Assembly (NCBI GenBank): GCA_037176845.1 | Contig: JAYKXP010000016.1 | Coordinates: 744,001 to 808,000 of the forward strand | DNA length: 64,000 nucleotides | Reading direction: 5' to 3' | DNA from: Paramarasmius palmivorus | Lineage: Eukaryota; Basidiomycota; Agaricomycetes; Agaricales; Marasmiaceae | Program-made: the position numbers and the translations under genes | Notes under the pieces: model-generated | Databases searched by the model: none | What the model saw: only the letters and a program-made list of their open reading frames with translations | Told to the model about the DNA's origin: nothing | Shown here: piece by piece, positions 22,513-33,941 of the stretch | Position numbering within the stretch: the first letter of the stretch is position 1 | Layout of the letters: every line of letters starts with the position of its first letter

Positions 22513-24231
22513 TTCCGCGTCTTGAAGAAATATCTGGACGACACTGGCCCAAATGTCAAGGATTATAAGGTGAGAGCCAAGGTCACAGGTTAGATCTCGA
22601 GCGAACATGGGGAGATCATCTAGTTGACGTCGATCATGCAGGTCTAGCCTGAACCAAAAGACTAGACGCCAACTCAGGAGGTAGCACTGAGTGATGAATT
22701 AGTATGTGCAGTGGCCAGAAGACTTCTAAGCAATTACGCACAAGTGGAGTGAAGAGGCGAACTGGTAAACACAAATGAACCCGATACCGAACATGGGAGT
22801 AAATTCCAACTTTGTCCGTACGAAAATCCCCCGCGAATTATCCAGGCCAAGAGGATCTTAAGCAAAATTAGTGCCAGCCCCGCGGAAGCAACGAAGCGGG
22901 GAGAATGACGCGGTAAGTGATAGGAGGCGTCGAAGGTTGTCGGAACTAGGCCAAGTCGACGTTCGACCTTAAGAACATGGAGAACATCTGGTGCACGACT
23001 GCCATTTCCCACGAAAAGTCGTTTTTGTCCGGCCCTGTGTGTGGCCGAAAGCAAAAAGCACTAGATATAGTGAAAAGTGAAGGAAACAAACAGAGATAGA
23101 CTCAGAGTCCAGCTCCAGGTGACTTTGGTAGTACTTTTATCCCATATGACAGGAGTAGACAGGAGCCTATGGGTGCAACGATTGTCGACCATTTCTCATG
23201 GATGTGTTATTCGAGGGTTGGATTAAGGAGCAATGAGGCTGGAGCCTCAATTTCCAGAAGTTCCAGGCTCGTATTGCCATTCTGATAGTAGACCCTGTCG
23301 ATAGCTCAGCATTGGGGGTAAACAGGCCTCATTCAAACGTCCAAACGTACCTGTCCAGACTTGCGGCACCACCTCGTCACTTCGCTACCCTGCATATGCA
23401 CCACAGAAGTCATATCTTCCGGTTTACCTCTTTTCAAGGACCAAGAAGCGGTGCGGCGTCTAAGAAGCAGGAATACACATACTTAGGCACGGATCTATCA
23501 TGATATGACAGATAGTGGGATTTTCAACGTCCGAGTCTATTTCCGACTGCAATGTCAGTGGTCAAATGACACCCAAAACATCGGCGAGAGAACGAACGGA
23601 GGAATGGAACAAATGGGTGGAGTAGATGGGATAAATAGGTGAACACGCGCTGATGTTGAAGAGTTAATGGGTAGAATAAGATTTGATATGAAGGAGGAAT
23701 GGAACTCGAAGTCCCTCAAAGTAGCGATTCCTTAGCCGACGAGTACAGACGTACGAGTCTAGGCCTTCACTTGTGGACGACGGCATTTAGAAAGTGAACT
23801 GGCGCACATAGAATGATGCATAGCTGAATGCCCAAAGCCTTAAGGAAAGCTATTAGCCAGAACTAGGAACGCGGTTGAGTACCTGGAGGCACGTCATATA
23901 CTTTATGTCAACTCACCACTCTCATGAAAGCCCGGAAACCAATGAATCGATGAGCACGCGCTGATTTTCTACCCATGATTAACAGATCCGAAGTGCCAGG
24001 AAGAATTCCAAGAATTCTTGAAAAAAGATCCCGATAGCCGAAGCTGTGGGAGGCCGATTGAGCGCGATTTCCAGACGTTTTGTGTATGGGATGTAGCATT
24101 TCATGTATAAAATATCGATCGTATACGGTCATAAATAAATGTTTCGTATAGCTGTGTACACCTGCGAGCAAAATACGCAGTAAATCAGCAGCATGCAAGA
24201 TTGGATGAACTGTCCACGTACACATTCACGT
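22513..24231. other. Intergenic stretch, no gene seen
   Basis: About 1.7 kb with only short overlapping open frames in all phases. A tRNA A-box-like string near 23302 has no cloverleaf around it. No repeat or domain was recognised. Confidence 0.5.
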
Positions 24232-24983
24232 TCATCCCAACAACACTCCACCCACGAAACTCGCAGCAATAACCCATGCACTAGCAGTGCCTCCCAATCG
24301 AAGCCTCATTGCACCATTACTCCCACTCTCAGTCTGAGTCTGGGTAGGTCCTGCATCCGACGTAGTAGTAGCTGGTAAAGACGTCACGGTTTGCTGCGTA
24401 GACCTCATTGTACTAGGATTGAAACTGCTTGAAGCACGATTGTTATCCTGTCCCGGGAGTGTAAGAGAGGGCATGGTGTGTCCTTGAGCTGCGCAGGATG
24501 CTGTGAAGTCTACATGTCCATAGGAGTGTCAGTAATTCCACTAAGAAAGAACGAAGACAAGAACACGCACTGTCCAACGTCTGCTGAGGCTCACTATAAT
24601 CCTGTAGCCCCAGAACAGTGCCAATGCAAAGCAAACAATCGCGTAGCCCATTCCCGAATTTGGCAGTACAACAGTCCTCAGGTGTGCATTGTTGCTGGGC
24701 GCCGGTTCAGTCTAGATTGATAGGAAGGGGAATAAAAAAGACGCACAGAAGTCAAAGGCTCTATGATGGGTGAACATGTACTCTGACAATCTGGTGGGAT
24801 GTTGAGCCCTCCAGTTCCGCCACCGGTTTGTCGTGCGCCCAATCCAAGCCCATATCCGTGACCTACACCGACACCCACCAGAAGACCCTCGATAACTATC
24901 GGACTACCCAGAACCGCGATATTTGTGAGACTCTGAACGATAGCCAGGAATCCGAAAAGGGTGAGGGGATGGAACTGCAACAT
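24232..24983 (-). CDS. Cysteine-rich secreted protein, probably GPI-anchored
   Basis: Three exons (24983-24747, 24694-24571, 24509-24232) give 212 residues. A hydrophobic N-terminal signal (LFGFLAIVQSLTNIAV) is followed by a Gly-rich spacer and an eight-cysteine region: DCQSTC, then QCTPEDCC, then DCLLC, then SCAAQG. Behind this come a Ser/Thr-rich stalk and a final hydrophobic tail (AWVIAASFVGGVLLG), the usual layout of a GPI-anchored wall or surface protein. The middle exon is read in a frame that is only entered through the acceptor at 24695; the alternative frame loses the cysteines. The cysteine spacing does not match the CFEM pattern. No enzymatic role is apparent. Confidence 0.75.
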
Positions 24984-25761
24984 GTGTTACAGCAAAGGAA
25001 AAGATGGGTACCTTGCGTGGGTGGCACCGCGCACATGCTAATATTTAAACCTTAGCCTTGGCCCAGGAAAAGTTAGATTCATGAAGAAAACCCGGTACCT
25101 TAGCCTAGCTTGGTAGCCGAGGCGCTCGTCGGCGATGCCCATTTAGAGCTAGTGTTTCATGCGTGATGTCGTCCTCGGCTCGCTCTATAGAAGTTCTATA
25201 GAGTCGAGGAAAGACTAGACAAAAAGAAGCAGGAGAATCTCTCGAAGAGATCTTGTAGAGCCCAAAGATTGGAAACGCGGCGTTCAGTGTACCACCCCCA
25301 CGGAATCCCCTAGTAAAAGGCGAGGGGATTGTTATTTTGTGGGTGATACTGCCGCTGGTAATGCAGTGTTGGTAGTCCGAGGTAGAGATGAGTATTCTGT
25401 TTGCGTTACATTCACCGGGCGCGCCGACTACTTACCGACGTACACTATCTCAGGTGTAATTGACATGGGCACACCTCCGAGTTTGAGTAGGATATCCGCA
25501 AAGAAACAATAAGGTATCGTGAGGATATGGATATGGATATAATACATAAAAAATGCAAGATGAACCTGGACCAGAAACCAGAAATAATGCAGATGCCAAA
25601 GGATCTATGTAAAGTATGCGTATTGAGCAGAAAAAGAGAAGAAAAAATGAAAGAGAGATACGAGCAAAAGTATGTAGGCAACGTAGGCAAGTGAAACAAA
25701 CGAGCGACAAAATGTCAAGAGACAAGGCACGAGACAGAAATACTCCATCACCCCAAACGCC
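24984..25761. other. Intergenic stretch, no gene seen
   Basis: Upstream of the surface-protein gene and downstream of the coiled-coil gene. Contains no supported coding or RNA gene. Confidence 0.5.
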
Positions 25762-28700
25762 TTACTTCTTCAGCGCTCTCAACTGCTCCCTCAACCTCCC
25801 ATTCTCCGTCTGCACATTGTTCAACTCATCCATCAACATCATACTCTGACTCTGCTCCGACCTCCTCAACACATCCACTTCTTCTCTAGCATCATCCAAC
25901 GCCTTCTTCACCTCCTCCAGCTTTTTCTCCAGTTCCATCTTCGCCGCGACCGCCTTCTCCCACTCCCCACGTAGCGTGCCAAGATCTCTCTGCAACGCCT
26001 CTGTCTCCTTCCTCGCCTTCTCCACGGAAGCATCTTGGTGTGTAGATGCATCAGCAACCTTCACACTCAACACATTGTTCGCCTCAGCAAGTTGTCTGCA
26101 AACTTCGCCTTGAGCCTCCAGCTCTCTCTCCAATTCCTCCTTCTCCGCTTTAACTCTCTCGTACATCCTTCCTAGCTCCTCCAGCTCCTTCTCCTTGTCA
26201 CCACCCCCACTCTGACTTGCACTCTGCGCTTCATTCAATCGAGTTCCCAACCACTCACATCTCTCCTCCAACATCCTCACCTGCCTCTGATACGTCTCCA
26301 ACGCATTCCCACTCTCCTGCGCCAACTTTTGCGCCCTCTCCGCATTCTTCTTGAGCATGTCATGCGAGTGTGCGAATCTCAACAGTCTCTCGATCAATAA
26401 CCTATCGTCAACGAGTAGACTCTGCACACGCGTCACAAAGGCCTCTAACGAGAACTGCGTAGGTGCACTCTGAGCTTGGAGCTGCAATGACTTGGAGTCA
26501 TAGAGGAGCTTGAGAGAGCGCACATCGAGCTCAGCGATCGATTTAGCTTGCTGAGGCGGTGTGCCAGGTGTTGATGGAACTTCCCGAGTGTTACCAAAGA
26601 ACACTGGGCTTCCAGGCGTCGAATTCGAGTTTACACTCGCACTCGGGCTTGTAGGACCCCCTTGCCCTGGTCTAAACCCACGACTCTGTGCACTCATATT
26701 CGCTCGGGCAGCTCGTGCTTCCGGACTAGGCAACACAGCGAAGATAGGCTGTAGGATTCCTATCATCTTTTGCGCCGCCGTATCGTCTGCTACCTCCTCC
26801 TGCGTAGGCCATACGATGCTTGCCAAGGGGTTCACTGGCACGGTCAGTGAAAGCGGCTGCCTCGAAGGTGACTGCATCATCGCAGCCGCAGCTGAATCCT
26901 GCAGGTCCTTCACTCGCACCTCGAGGTCCCGGACCTGAACACGGAGATCTTCACGCTCCCGGCGTGCATCTTCCAAATCTCGTGAGAGTGCATCGCGTTT
27001 ATCTAGTGATGCACGGACGTCTTCCTCGAGTTTCATCCGAAGCATGGACCAAGATGCGCTCTCGGATGCATGTCTTTCCAATTTGGACTTCAAGTCGGAA
27101 AGGTGAGCGTCCAGTGCGTCGAGCATACCACTCAACAGGGCGTGTGGTGTCGATGTTGACACGGATGTTGAAGAGCGTGTATACGGTATAGGTATTGTAT
27201 ACCGCTGTACGATCCCAGTGAGATTATCAACAGACGAATCAAAGTCCGTCCTTAAACGATCGATTTGATTCCGTAGCTGCTCGATTTCCTCATCTTTGGC
27301 TTCCAGCACCTCTCCAAGCCCCTGCCCTTGCGCTTGTGTTGTCTCCAAAATATGCTTCTCTTCTTGCCACCTCTTCCTCTCCTCTTCCCATTTCTTCGTT
27401 TGTTGCTGCCATTGCGATCTCTCCTGTTCCCAAGCAGCTCTCTCTTCATCCCATCCTCGTCTCTCATCTTCCAGCCCAGGCAACTCCTCCTCGAGCGCCC
27501 CAATCGCCTCTTCCGCTCTCTCTAGCTCCATCTCCACCTCCGTTTTTTCCAGCTTCGTTAGATTAAGCTCTCTTGAAAGCTCAGCCTGTTTCTTCTGCGC
27601 ATTAACCAACTCTGCTCTTGTTTGTTCGAGCTGGGACTGGGTAAGCGATAACTGCGCAGCTAGCTGATCTGGAGAAGTAGGTAGAGTTGGGAGAAGGGCC
27701 TTCGCATGCCCTGCAAAAAAGTGATGGCTATCAAAGGTACCGTTTGTCGTGGCAGAGGTTGGCGGTAACGAAGATGCGACAGATGTCGCAGGTGACATTG
27801 GTGTAGAGTCATATCCTGAATCGGTACTCCCAGCGCCACCACCACCGTTTAGCGCAGGTGCCTTTCCTTTATCCCCTGGACTTCCACTCAACTTCTTCTC
27901 TAGCACCCTAACACTCCATCCCAACACCCCGGCCCGATGTTCTGCCAGTCTTCGACCCACTTCATTTGTCCTCTCAGCGATTTTCCAATATTCCTTCTGA
28001 GCAGATTCGACGCGGCGTTGCGAAGCTTCGAGCTGCTCGTTAGTCTTTTTGGCTATGTCTTTGCTTTTCGAGGATTTGGAGTTGTTGATGGATGAGAGTG
28101 AGATGGCTGCGTCGCGGATTTTGGTTTCGGTGGTGAGCTTTTTGGTGAGTAGGGTGAGGCGGGTTGTCAGGAGATGGTGTTCCTGTGCGAATGTAGTAGT
28201 GAGTACGTGTATTGAATAAAGTAGAGTTATGGTACAGGTTACAGGGATCTAGATACACACCTTTTTGAGTTCTTCAACTTCTTCAGCGGGGAGGATAGCA
28301 AACTCTCGACTGTCTACTACAGCGTCACTTGCTAGTAAACTCAATAGAAGTTCGTCCCGCATGTTTATGGGACCTGATGAGCGTTTCTCTGTCCCTGTCC
28401 CTGTCGAACCATAACTATTCCCGTTCACCGTACTAGGCCTAGACCCGGACCCAGAGCCATTGACGAGCTCAGAATTAGGACTAGGCGCTGGTTTCCTGGT
28501 TTGTACTCTTGATATCGGTGGTCGTTGGAGAGGTGATTGCGGGGAAGATGGGGAAGAAGGTAAGCTTGAGCTTGGACCAGCCTGTTGTTGAGGTTGAGCT
28601 TGGGGAGGTAAAGGCGGTAAAGCATCATTCTTGGTGCTTATTGGCGACGACAAGGAGATGGATGACTGGGATTGAGATCGTCTTCCTTCGGGTGGAGGAG

Positions 28701-28950
28701 GCTGAGGTTGTTTCTTGTTCTTGCTAAATGACAAGGCAGGTACAGACGGTGTATTCGCTGGGAGAGATAACGGTGATTTGGGGCTATCTGGGGAGTACTG
28801 AGGGGATTGAGGAGATTGGGGAGGCCATGAAGGACCACCTTTGGATGCAGACAAGGGAGTTGGCTCGGGTGGTGGTGGTGTATTCGGTGTGTTGTTACTG
28901 GAGCTGGCGCTGCCCTGAACACCAGCAAGAAAACGACGAACGCCGTTCAT
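25762..28950 (-). CDS. Uds1-domain (up-regulated during septation) coiled-coil protein
   Basis: Two exons (28950-28261 and 28182-25762) give about 1036 residues. The first 190 residues are Pro/Ser-rich and low in complexity. The region MRDELLLSLLASDAVVDSRE, EVEELKKEHHLLTTRL and KIRDAAISLSS matches the Uds1 domain of fungal septation-linked proteins; the intron falls inside it, just after EELKK. Long coiled coils follow at about residues 350-480 and 700-1036, separated by a Ser/Pro-rich linker. A structural or scaffold role at the septum or cell cortex is likely from the family, but not shown here. The open frame has an internal Met at 27960 that would miss the Uds1 region, so the start at 28950 is preferred. 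Confidence 0.8.
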
Positions 28951-29253
28951 GACGGCGTTGAGAGTGTTTTACTCGTCGCCTACGTCGTGTGCTGGCCACC
29001 GTCGCCGTTGTTAGTGACGATGAAGTGAATGTGATCGACAGCTTGTAACGACAGTGTGTTTGTTCCGTCAGGCGCTTATCCGCTTTTGGTTGAAATCTAT
29101 TCTCATCTATCTTTCTATTGTTTCTCGGAGGACAATATATATACAATCGCCGTTACAATTTATAGGCCAAAGCTAACAGTATAATCAATTCCCAATTCGA
29201 TGCAGACTATGTGACTGCAGCTGCAATACCATACCGCAAGTCTGCTACCGTCG

Positions 29254-30392
29254 TCAATTGGTTGTCAAGTAGCTCTGGCTGTGCGTCTTGAATGATACTT
29301 GAATTCGACCCGATATCCCGACCGAGGCAACAAGCAACAGAAGGCCAACAGGAGGGCCAACAGCACTAAGAACCGTGCTACCCCCCAGTTGCCAGGCAAG
29401 TTGATACATGTAGTGTGCCGCACCAGGCATATGAGCTACCCTCGCAGACATCGCATGAACAGGCAGCGCAAATGTCACACTGTAACTCGGTGTTAAAGCT
29501 GGGGAGATACGAACAAGGAAGAAAACGCACCTCATTCTCAATTTCGGTAATTCAAGCCAGAGTCGTGGGTTACTGAATTCCGCTCGACACGGAAAGTGAG
29601 GAGGCTGGGATCGTGGAATCCATGGTGACAGATGCTTTGGACCAAAATCTCCAGCCCAAAAGATTCTAGGATCAATAACGCAGAACCTATGTATCCCCGC
29701 TGTGAATTCCCAGAGCTGTGAGTTCAATTGAAAAGAGGTACATAGCAAACGAGCCCAGGAGGTCCCTGTCGCGTCATCCCGAGTAGCAAGCCTCGGAATG
29801 ATCTGATAACGATTAATCCCAGCGTACGACCCTTGTTCATACACCATCTTCTTGTTGACTTCAGGGTACTTGAATACGGAACTCGAATCAAAACCACCGA
29901 AGAGGACACAGCGACAGTCGTCGCGTACTAGAGCCTGAGTCCAGGAAGTGAATTAGTAGTTACCGCACAAAGTTATAGTTACACACATACAGCCTTCGGA
30001 GGATGCTGCCCGTTCTCCACGACGAGGAACGCGGCGACGGGTGACTCGACTGGTAACGGTCATACGTATATTCTAGGGTTCTGGACTGTTTGACTGAAGG
30101 TCTGTACTCAAGACGGGAAGGGAGCGCGCGAAGGTGCATGAGCACCCGTAAACAAAACTAATCCGCAATGTATAAAAAAGCTCACTACACGGGCATTCAT
30201 CTGATTTTCTTCAGACTTCGCGGCTTTTTCAGCTTGCAGAACAAGTTTATAGGCAGATTTGACAGACTTGGGAGCATTGCACAGAAATAACGAGCGATGG
30301 AAGAGGTCATGGTGAGAATTCGAGAGGATAACGGGCGCCAGATGACACGTGATGGATTTTGTGCTTGGTTCCGACCATCTCAAGCTTCTCAA
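29254..30392 (-). CDS. HNH-nuclease-family protein, probably inactive
   Basis: This matches a large basidiomycete family with a degenerate HNH domain. Landmarks are KAALVRDDCRCVLFGGFD (usual form ALVRDGFRCVVTGxYD), then YQIIPRLA where family members read HII, and a C-terminal LPVHAMSARVAHMPGAAHY close to the family's LHAACARVAHMSGAA ending. An intron joins GQHPPKA to ALVRDD (acceptor at about 29937). Further upstream, KSAYKLVLQAEKAAKSEENQ looks like an N-terminal helical exon. The first HNH histidine is a Gln and the later Asn/His pair is not visible, so nuclease activity is unlikely. The 5' end and the intron structure near 29510 are uncertain; the given limits are outer bounds. Confidence 0.55.
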
Positions 30393-31948
30393 GGAGAGAT
30401 GTGTTTCTCTTCCTTTTTGTGCCTATTCCCTTGTTGTTTCTTTTTCTTTTTTACACTAAACGCTAACCCTGGCTTACTTAGCAGTCTAATAAGTAGAGGT
30501 CTCTTCAATTTCGCTTATTAAATGTATCGGTCTAGAGAGTATGCATATCACCGATTGACCGTATCACACACAACATCTCGAACATATCACACGTTTGTCG
30601 TGGATTGATTCCGTCTTATTCGGTGCGGGAATTGGGAACTCTATAGCTAATAGCTGCTATCTCTGGTGCGTATGATATGTATCACATTGATGTCTGCTGC
30701 TAACCAGAGCGTTGTAGAACACGGTTGTGATCCCTAGTTCGTTACACTTGGATTCGTTTACACGCTTTACAGTGGAATTAAGATTTCCAGTCGGACGTCT
30801 GCGGGTTGGCACCCACGAACTACAGCATCGACGAGAAATAAGCTCAGTCTACTGTACGTCTACATTAGTATCACTATACCTGAACATATGGCCCTGTCAG
30901 AGATTCGTTTTGCTGTGGGATGTTGAAGATCGGACTGTTATCACTGGAGCGTACGATGTGAACTACATCAAAACCCGCCCATTTCTGACCACCCGGATTC
31001 TGGACAGCGAGTGTCAGTCCGAGCCTTGAGGCCACTCGAGACATAGTTGACCTTATTCGTTATACCCGCGACTGTTTCTTCCTAGTGTTGAACATCAAAG
31101 TTCACGGGACAACACGCATGTCACTGCCTTATCATTTGGTACCGCAGGAGTCATAGTCACTGACGATAAACTCCCAGAGTTCCGTACTTCCCCACTCGAT
31201 TCCTCATCATGGAGATACGAACTACGAAGATACCGCTGCGGGAGACCGCGAGTTGATACCATCGGCGGCTGTTTACAGGATCCAGCATTGAATAACTCTC
31301 CCACTGTGTCCACAGCGCTTCCTGATACGATCTCTCAAGGTACTGCCACGGATGCATCCTACTGGCTGATAATCGTGAGACACAACACATGGCAATCACC
31401 TTTTCTTACTTCGGTACTCGAACATCATTATCACGGCCTTGGAGCGCAGTACTTAGTCAAGGTCTGAACTGTGGACACGGAAATCAAGTCAAAGGTACGC
31501 TTCTTGCGTTTAGACTAGGTCCTATCTGGTACTTACGACCTGAGGAATTTGTACTTTTAGCTGTGGTCGGTTATTCTAGCTCGACGAAGCCGCCGCACAG
31601 TAACGTCAAGCTCAAACTGGTGATGTCGGCTACCTTCTCCACCTCCACCTCTAACAGCATAGTCTCATCAGCTGTCTCTTCGTCTTGGTACCGAGTGATA
31701 GTAGCATAGGGAATACCTGAAATGGTCGCTCAACAGTACACTATCATCCGTGAGCCACTGCATTGCCTTCCTCAAACATATCACGAAATACACCACAGAA
31801 CAGTGACCATCTTGAACACCACTATCGTCACTTTGCGATCAATGGAACCTTCTTTGGTGTGGCGTAATGTTCATCAGATCATATACCTGGAGATATAACA
31901 GTGCAGGTCAATGATTTGTGGATTTGAGTGCGTCTCGCCCTGCCCATT
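30393..31948. other. Intergenic stretch, no gene supported
   Basis: Several open frames of 70-115 codons occur on both strands (for example a plus-strand frame over about 31120-31465), but none shows a domain, a signal peptide or usable splice context. It includes the promoter of the 7TM gene that starts at 31949. Confidence 0.45.
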
Positions 31949-33494
31949 ATGTCCTCGTCCCAAATTGTGTTGATGTTTTTCACCGGATGGGTGCGTCTCA
32001 ATCTGCCAAACTTCCTCTGATACTGAGTCTCTATTGGTAGGCGCAAATACTTCTTTATGGTACGCCATCTGATAATACTCGCTGAGTACGACTGTGATCA
32101 CAACTCTTGCATAGGGTGCAACATCATCCTTTTTGGCACGGGTGTTTTCTTGCTTCGCCGTCAACGAGGATGGAATCATGTGGTTCCGATGCTTTACACT
32201 ATTGTTTTGTTCGCACTCGCAACCATGCTGGCAGGAGCTGAGACTGCTTTAATCATCGCGCGACTACATCAGATCATCAACAAAGCGCTCCAGGTCGAGA
32301 GTAATAGCGCCACGCCAGCTTCATGGACAACTGGTGGTGTTAATCTCAATGCGTGCAAGTCAGTTGTCACTTCCTTCTGTCTTAATCGCGGCTCATTCCA
32401 TTTGCAGTACGATCGTATATGTGGGGCTTCTGTTGATCGAGTAAGTGCCATCCAGTGTGCGGTAAAGTGAATTTCTCTTATTTTTCGCATCTGGGAAAAG
32501 TCTGGTGGCTTTCTTTATTCTGGTATGAGAACTCTGCTTGTCCCCTAATTCAGCAACTGACCTCCATCTCTCTTTTCGTAGGTACACCACTGTTATCTTT
32601 TATACAATCGCAACTGGCGAGTCATTGCTATACCTATCGCACTCGTCTCTGCAGAAATCGGTCAGTACATCTCGATGTACAGTCTACAAATGAATCTCAC
32701 TGACGTGGTATATGTTTGTTAGGCGTATATATCAGTGCCATTCCTTCAATTGTCAAGCAAGGTTCTGTTTACACTGAAGAGATTGATCAGAAGCTCCTGC
32801 ACTTGGGGATCGCGGCGCAGACCTTGAATATTGTGGCAAATGGCTCGTTGACGTTTCTCATTGGTGCGGTAGATTGTTCTTGGAGTACATGTGCTATCAG
32901 CCTGACTAAAACGAGCCCAGCTAAGAAAATTTGGGATCACCGGAAGCGAATGACACGACTTATTGGGCAAGATGCACCCTACATCCAGCGGAAGTATAAT
33001 GCTTTCATCGCAATGACGTTCGTGTGACTTGCCCTCTCTTTGCGCATAACTCATCTCGCATTCTTTACAGAATTGAATCAGGCTTGATTATTCCGGTGTC
33101 TCTCGTCTTGTGGATTGTCTGTACGCACTACAAGGTCGTCATTGCTGGACCCATAGAGGCCTGTTTACCGCAACTTATTGTACGTAGGCTTTTGAGCCTC
33201 GTGTACTATTGAACTAAGCTCGTTTTTTGATAGGCACTAGCCCCAATGCTTATTACAGTACGAACTGGCCTTGGGCTTACAATTGAAGAAGGACACGTAA
33301 CAGTGCTCGCAGACCAAACAAAGTCCGACTCGGACGTCGAGTTACAGACGACTCCGCCATTGACTGTGACTGTGTCTGTCTCACGAATCCGTGCTGTATC
33401 GCCGTCAGAGGCGCTGCCAAAGAGCAGCGACATTGATTCCGTACTTGAAGCAGAGCTGAATCGTAAAGCCGAGCGCAGCGTTGTAGAATACTAG
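31949..33494 (+). CDS. Seven-transmembrane receptor-like protein (agaricomycete family)
   Basis: Ten exons give a clean 348-residue model: 31949-31990, 32041-32059, 32115-32358, 32408-32440, 32501-32522, 32582-32660, 32723-32863, 32921-33017, 33071-33179, 33234-33494. It begins MSSSQIVLMFFTGW, joins to AQILLYGCNIILFGTGVFLL, then LFALATMLAGAETALII, IVYVGLLLI, HCYLLYNRNWRVIAIP, TLNIVANGSLTFLI, IESGLIIPVSLVLWIV and LITVRTGLG before an acidic tail. This order of helices and the CYxLYNRNW motif are typical of an unnamed family of fungal 7TM proteins sometimes compared with GPCRs. It is distinct from DUF6534, and its ligand and signalling partners are unknown. The 22-nt exon at 32501-32522 restores the frame and a proper helix. 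Confidence 0.8.
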
Positions 33495-33941
33495 CTTGGA
33501 TGAACACGTCACGAATGTATAGCAATTCTACTGGTATCTCGGGTCTTTTGACCGTATAACGTTTGACCTAAATGGCTAGCTCGCAATAGCTTGCACCGTT
33601 ACGAAGAATTCTGTCGCTATTTCGATGTTGACTTTGTTCAGGGAGTGTTAGGATTAGGATTTTGCGGAACATGGATATGTGCCGACAGACTGCAAGTGAA
33701 ACCTATTGGATTCTCAGCTAACTAACGTACAAGCATTCATCGTTGCAAACGTAATGAATATGATAGTCCTCTGCAAGGAATAATATAGTGTAGATGGGCC
33801 AAAGAAGATGGGCGATGCTGCTGAGCCGAAAAGTGCAGTAAACGTGCTAGACAAAGGAGGATGCAACGACAAAGTACAAAGAAAGCAAGTCCCGAAAACA
33901 TTACCAGACAATTAAGAGATATAAACTACGTCCTCGAGACA
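33495..33941. other. Convergent 3' intergenic region
   Basis: About 450 bp between the stop codons of the 7TM gene and the TRP-like gene. No gene or clear terminator motif was recognised. Confidence 0.5.

Noticed and set aside
23296..23350. tRNA A-box-like TAGCTCAGCATTGG
   Set aside because: The following sequence does not form a D, anticodon or T arm, and the B-box position is wrong.
26561..27667. Plus-strand frames of 120-125 codons opposite the Uds1 gene
   Set aside because: They mirror the biased codons of the coiled-coil gene on the other strand and have no independent signals.
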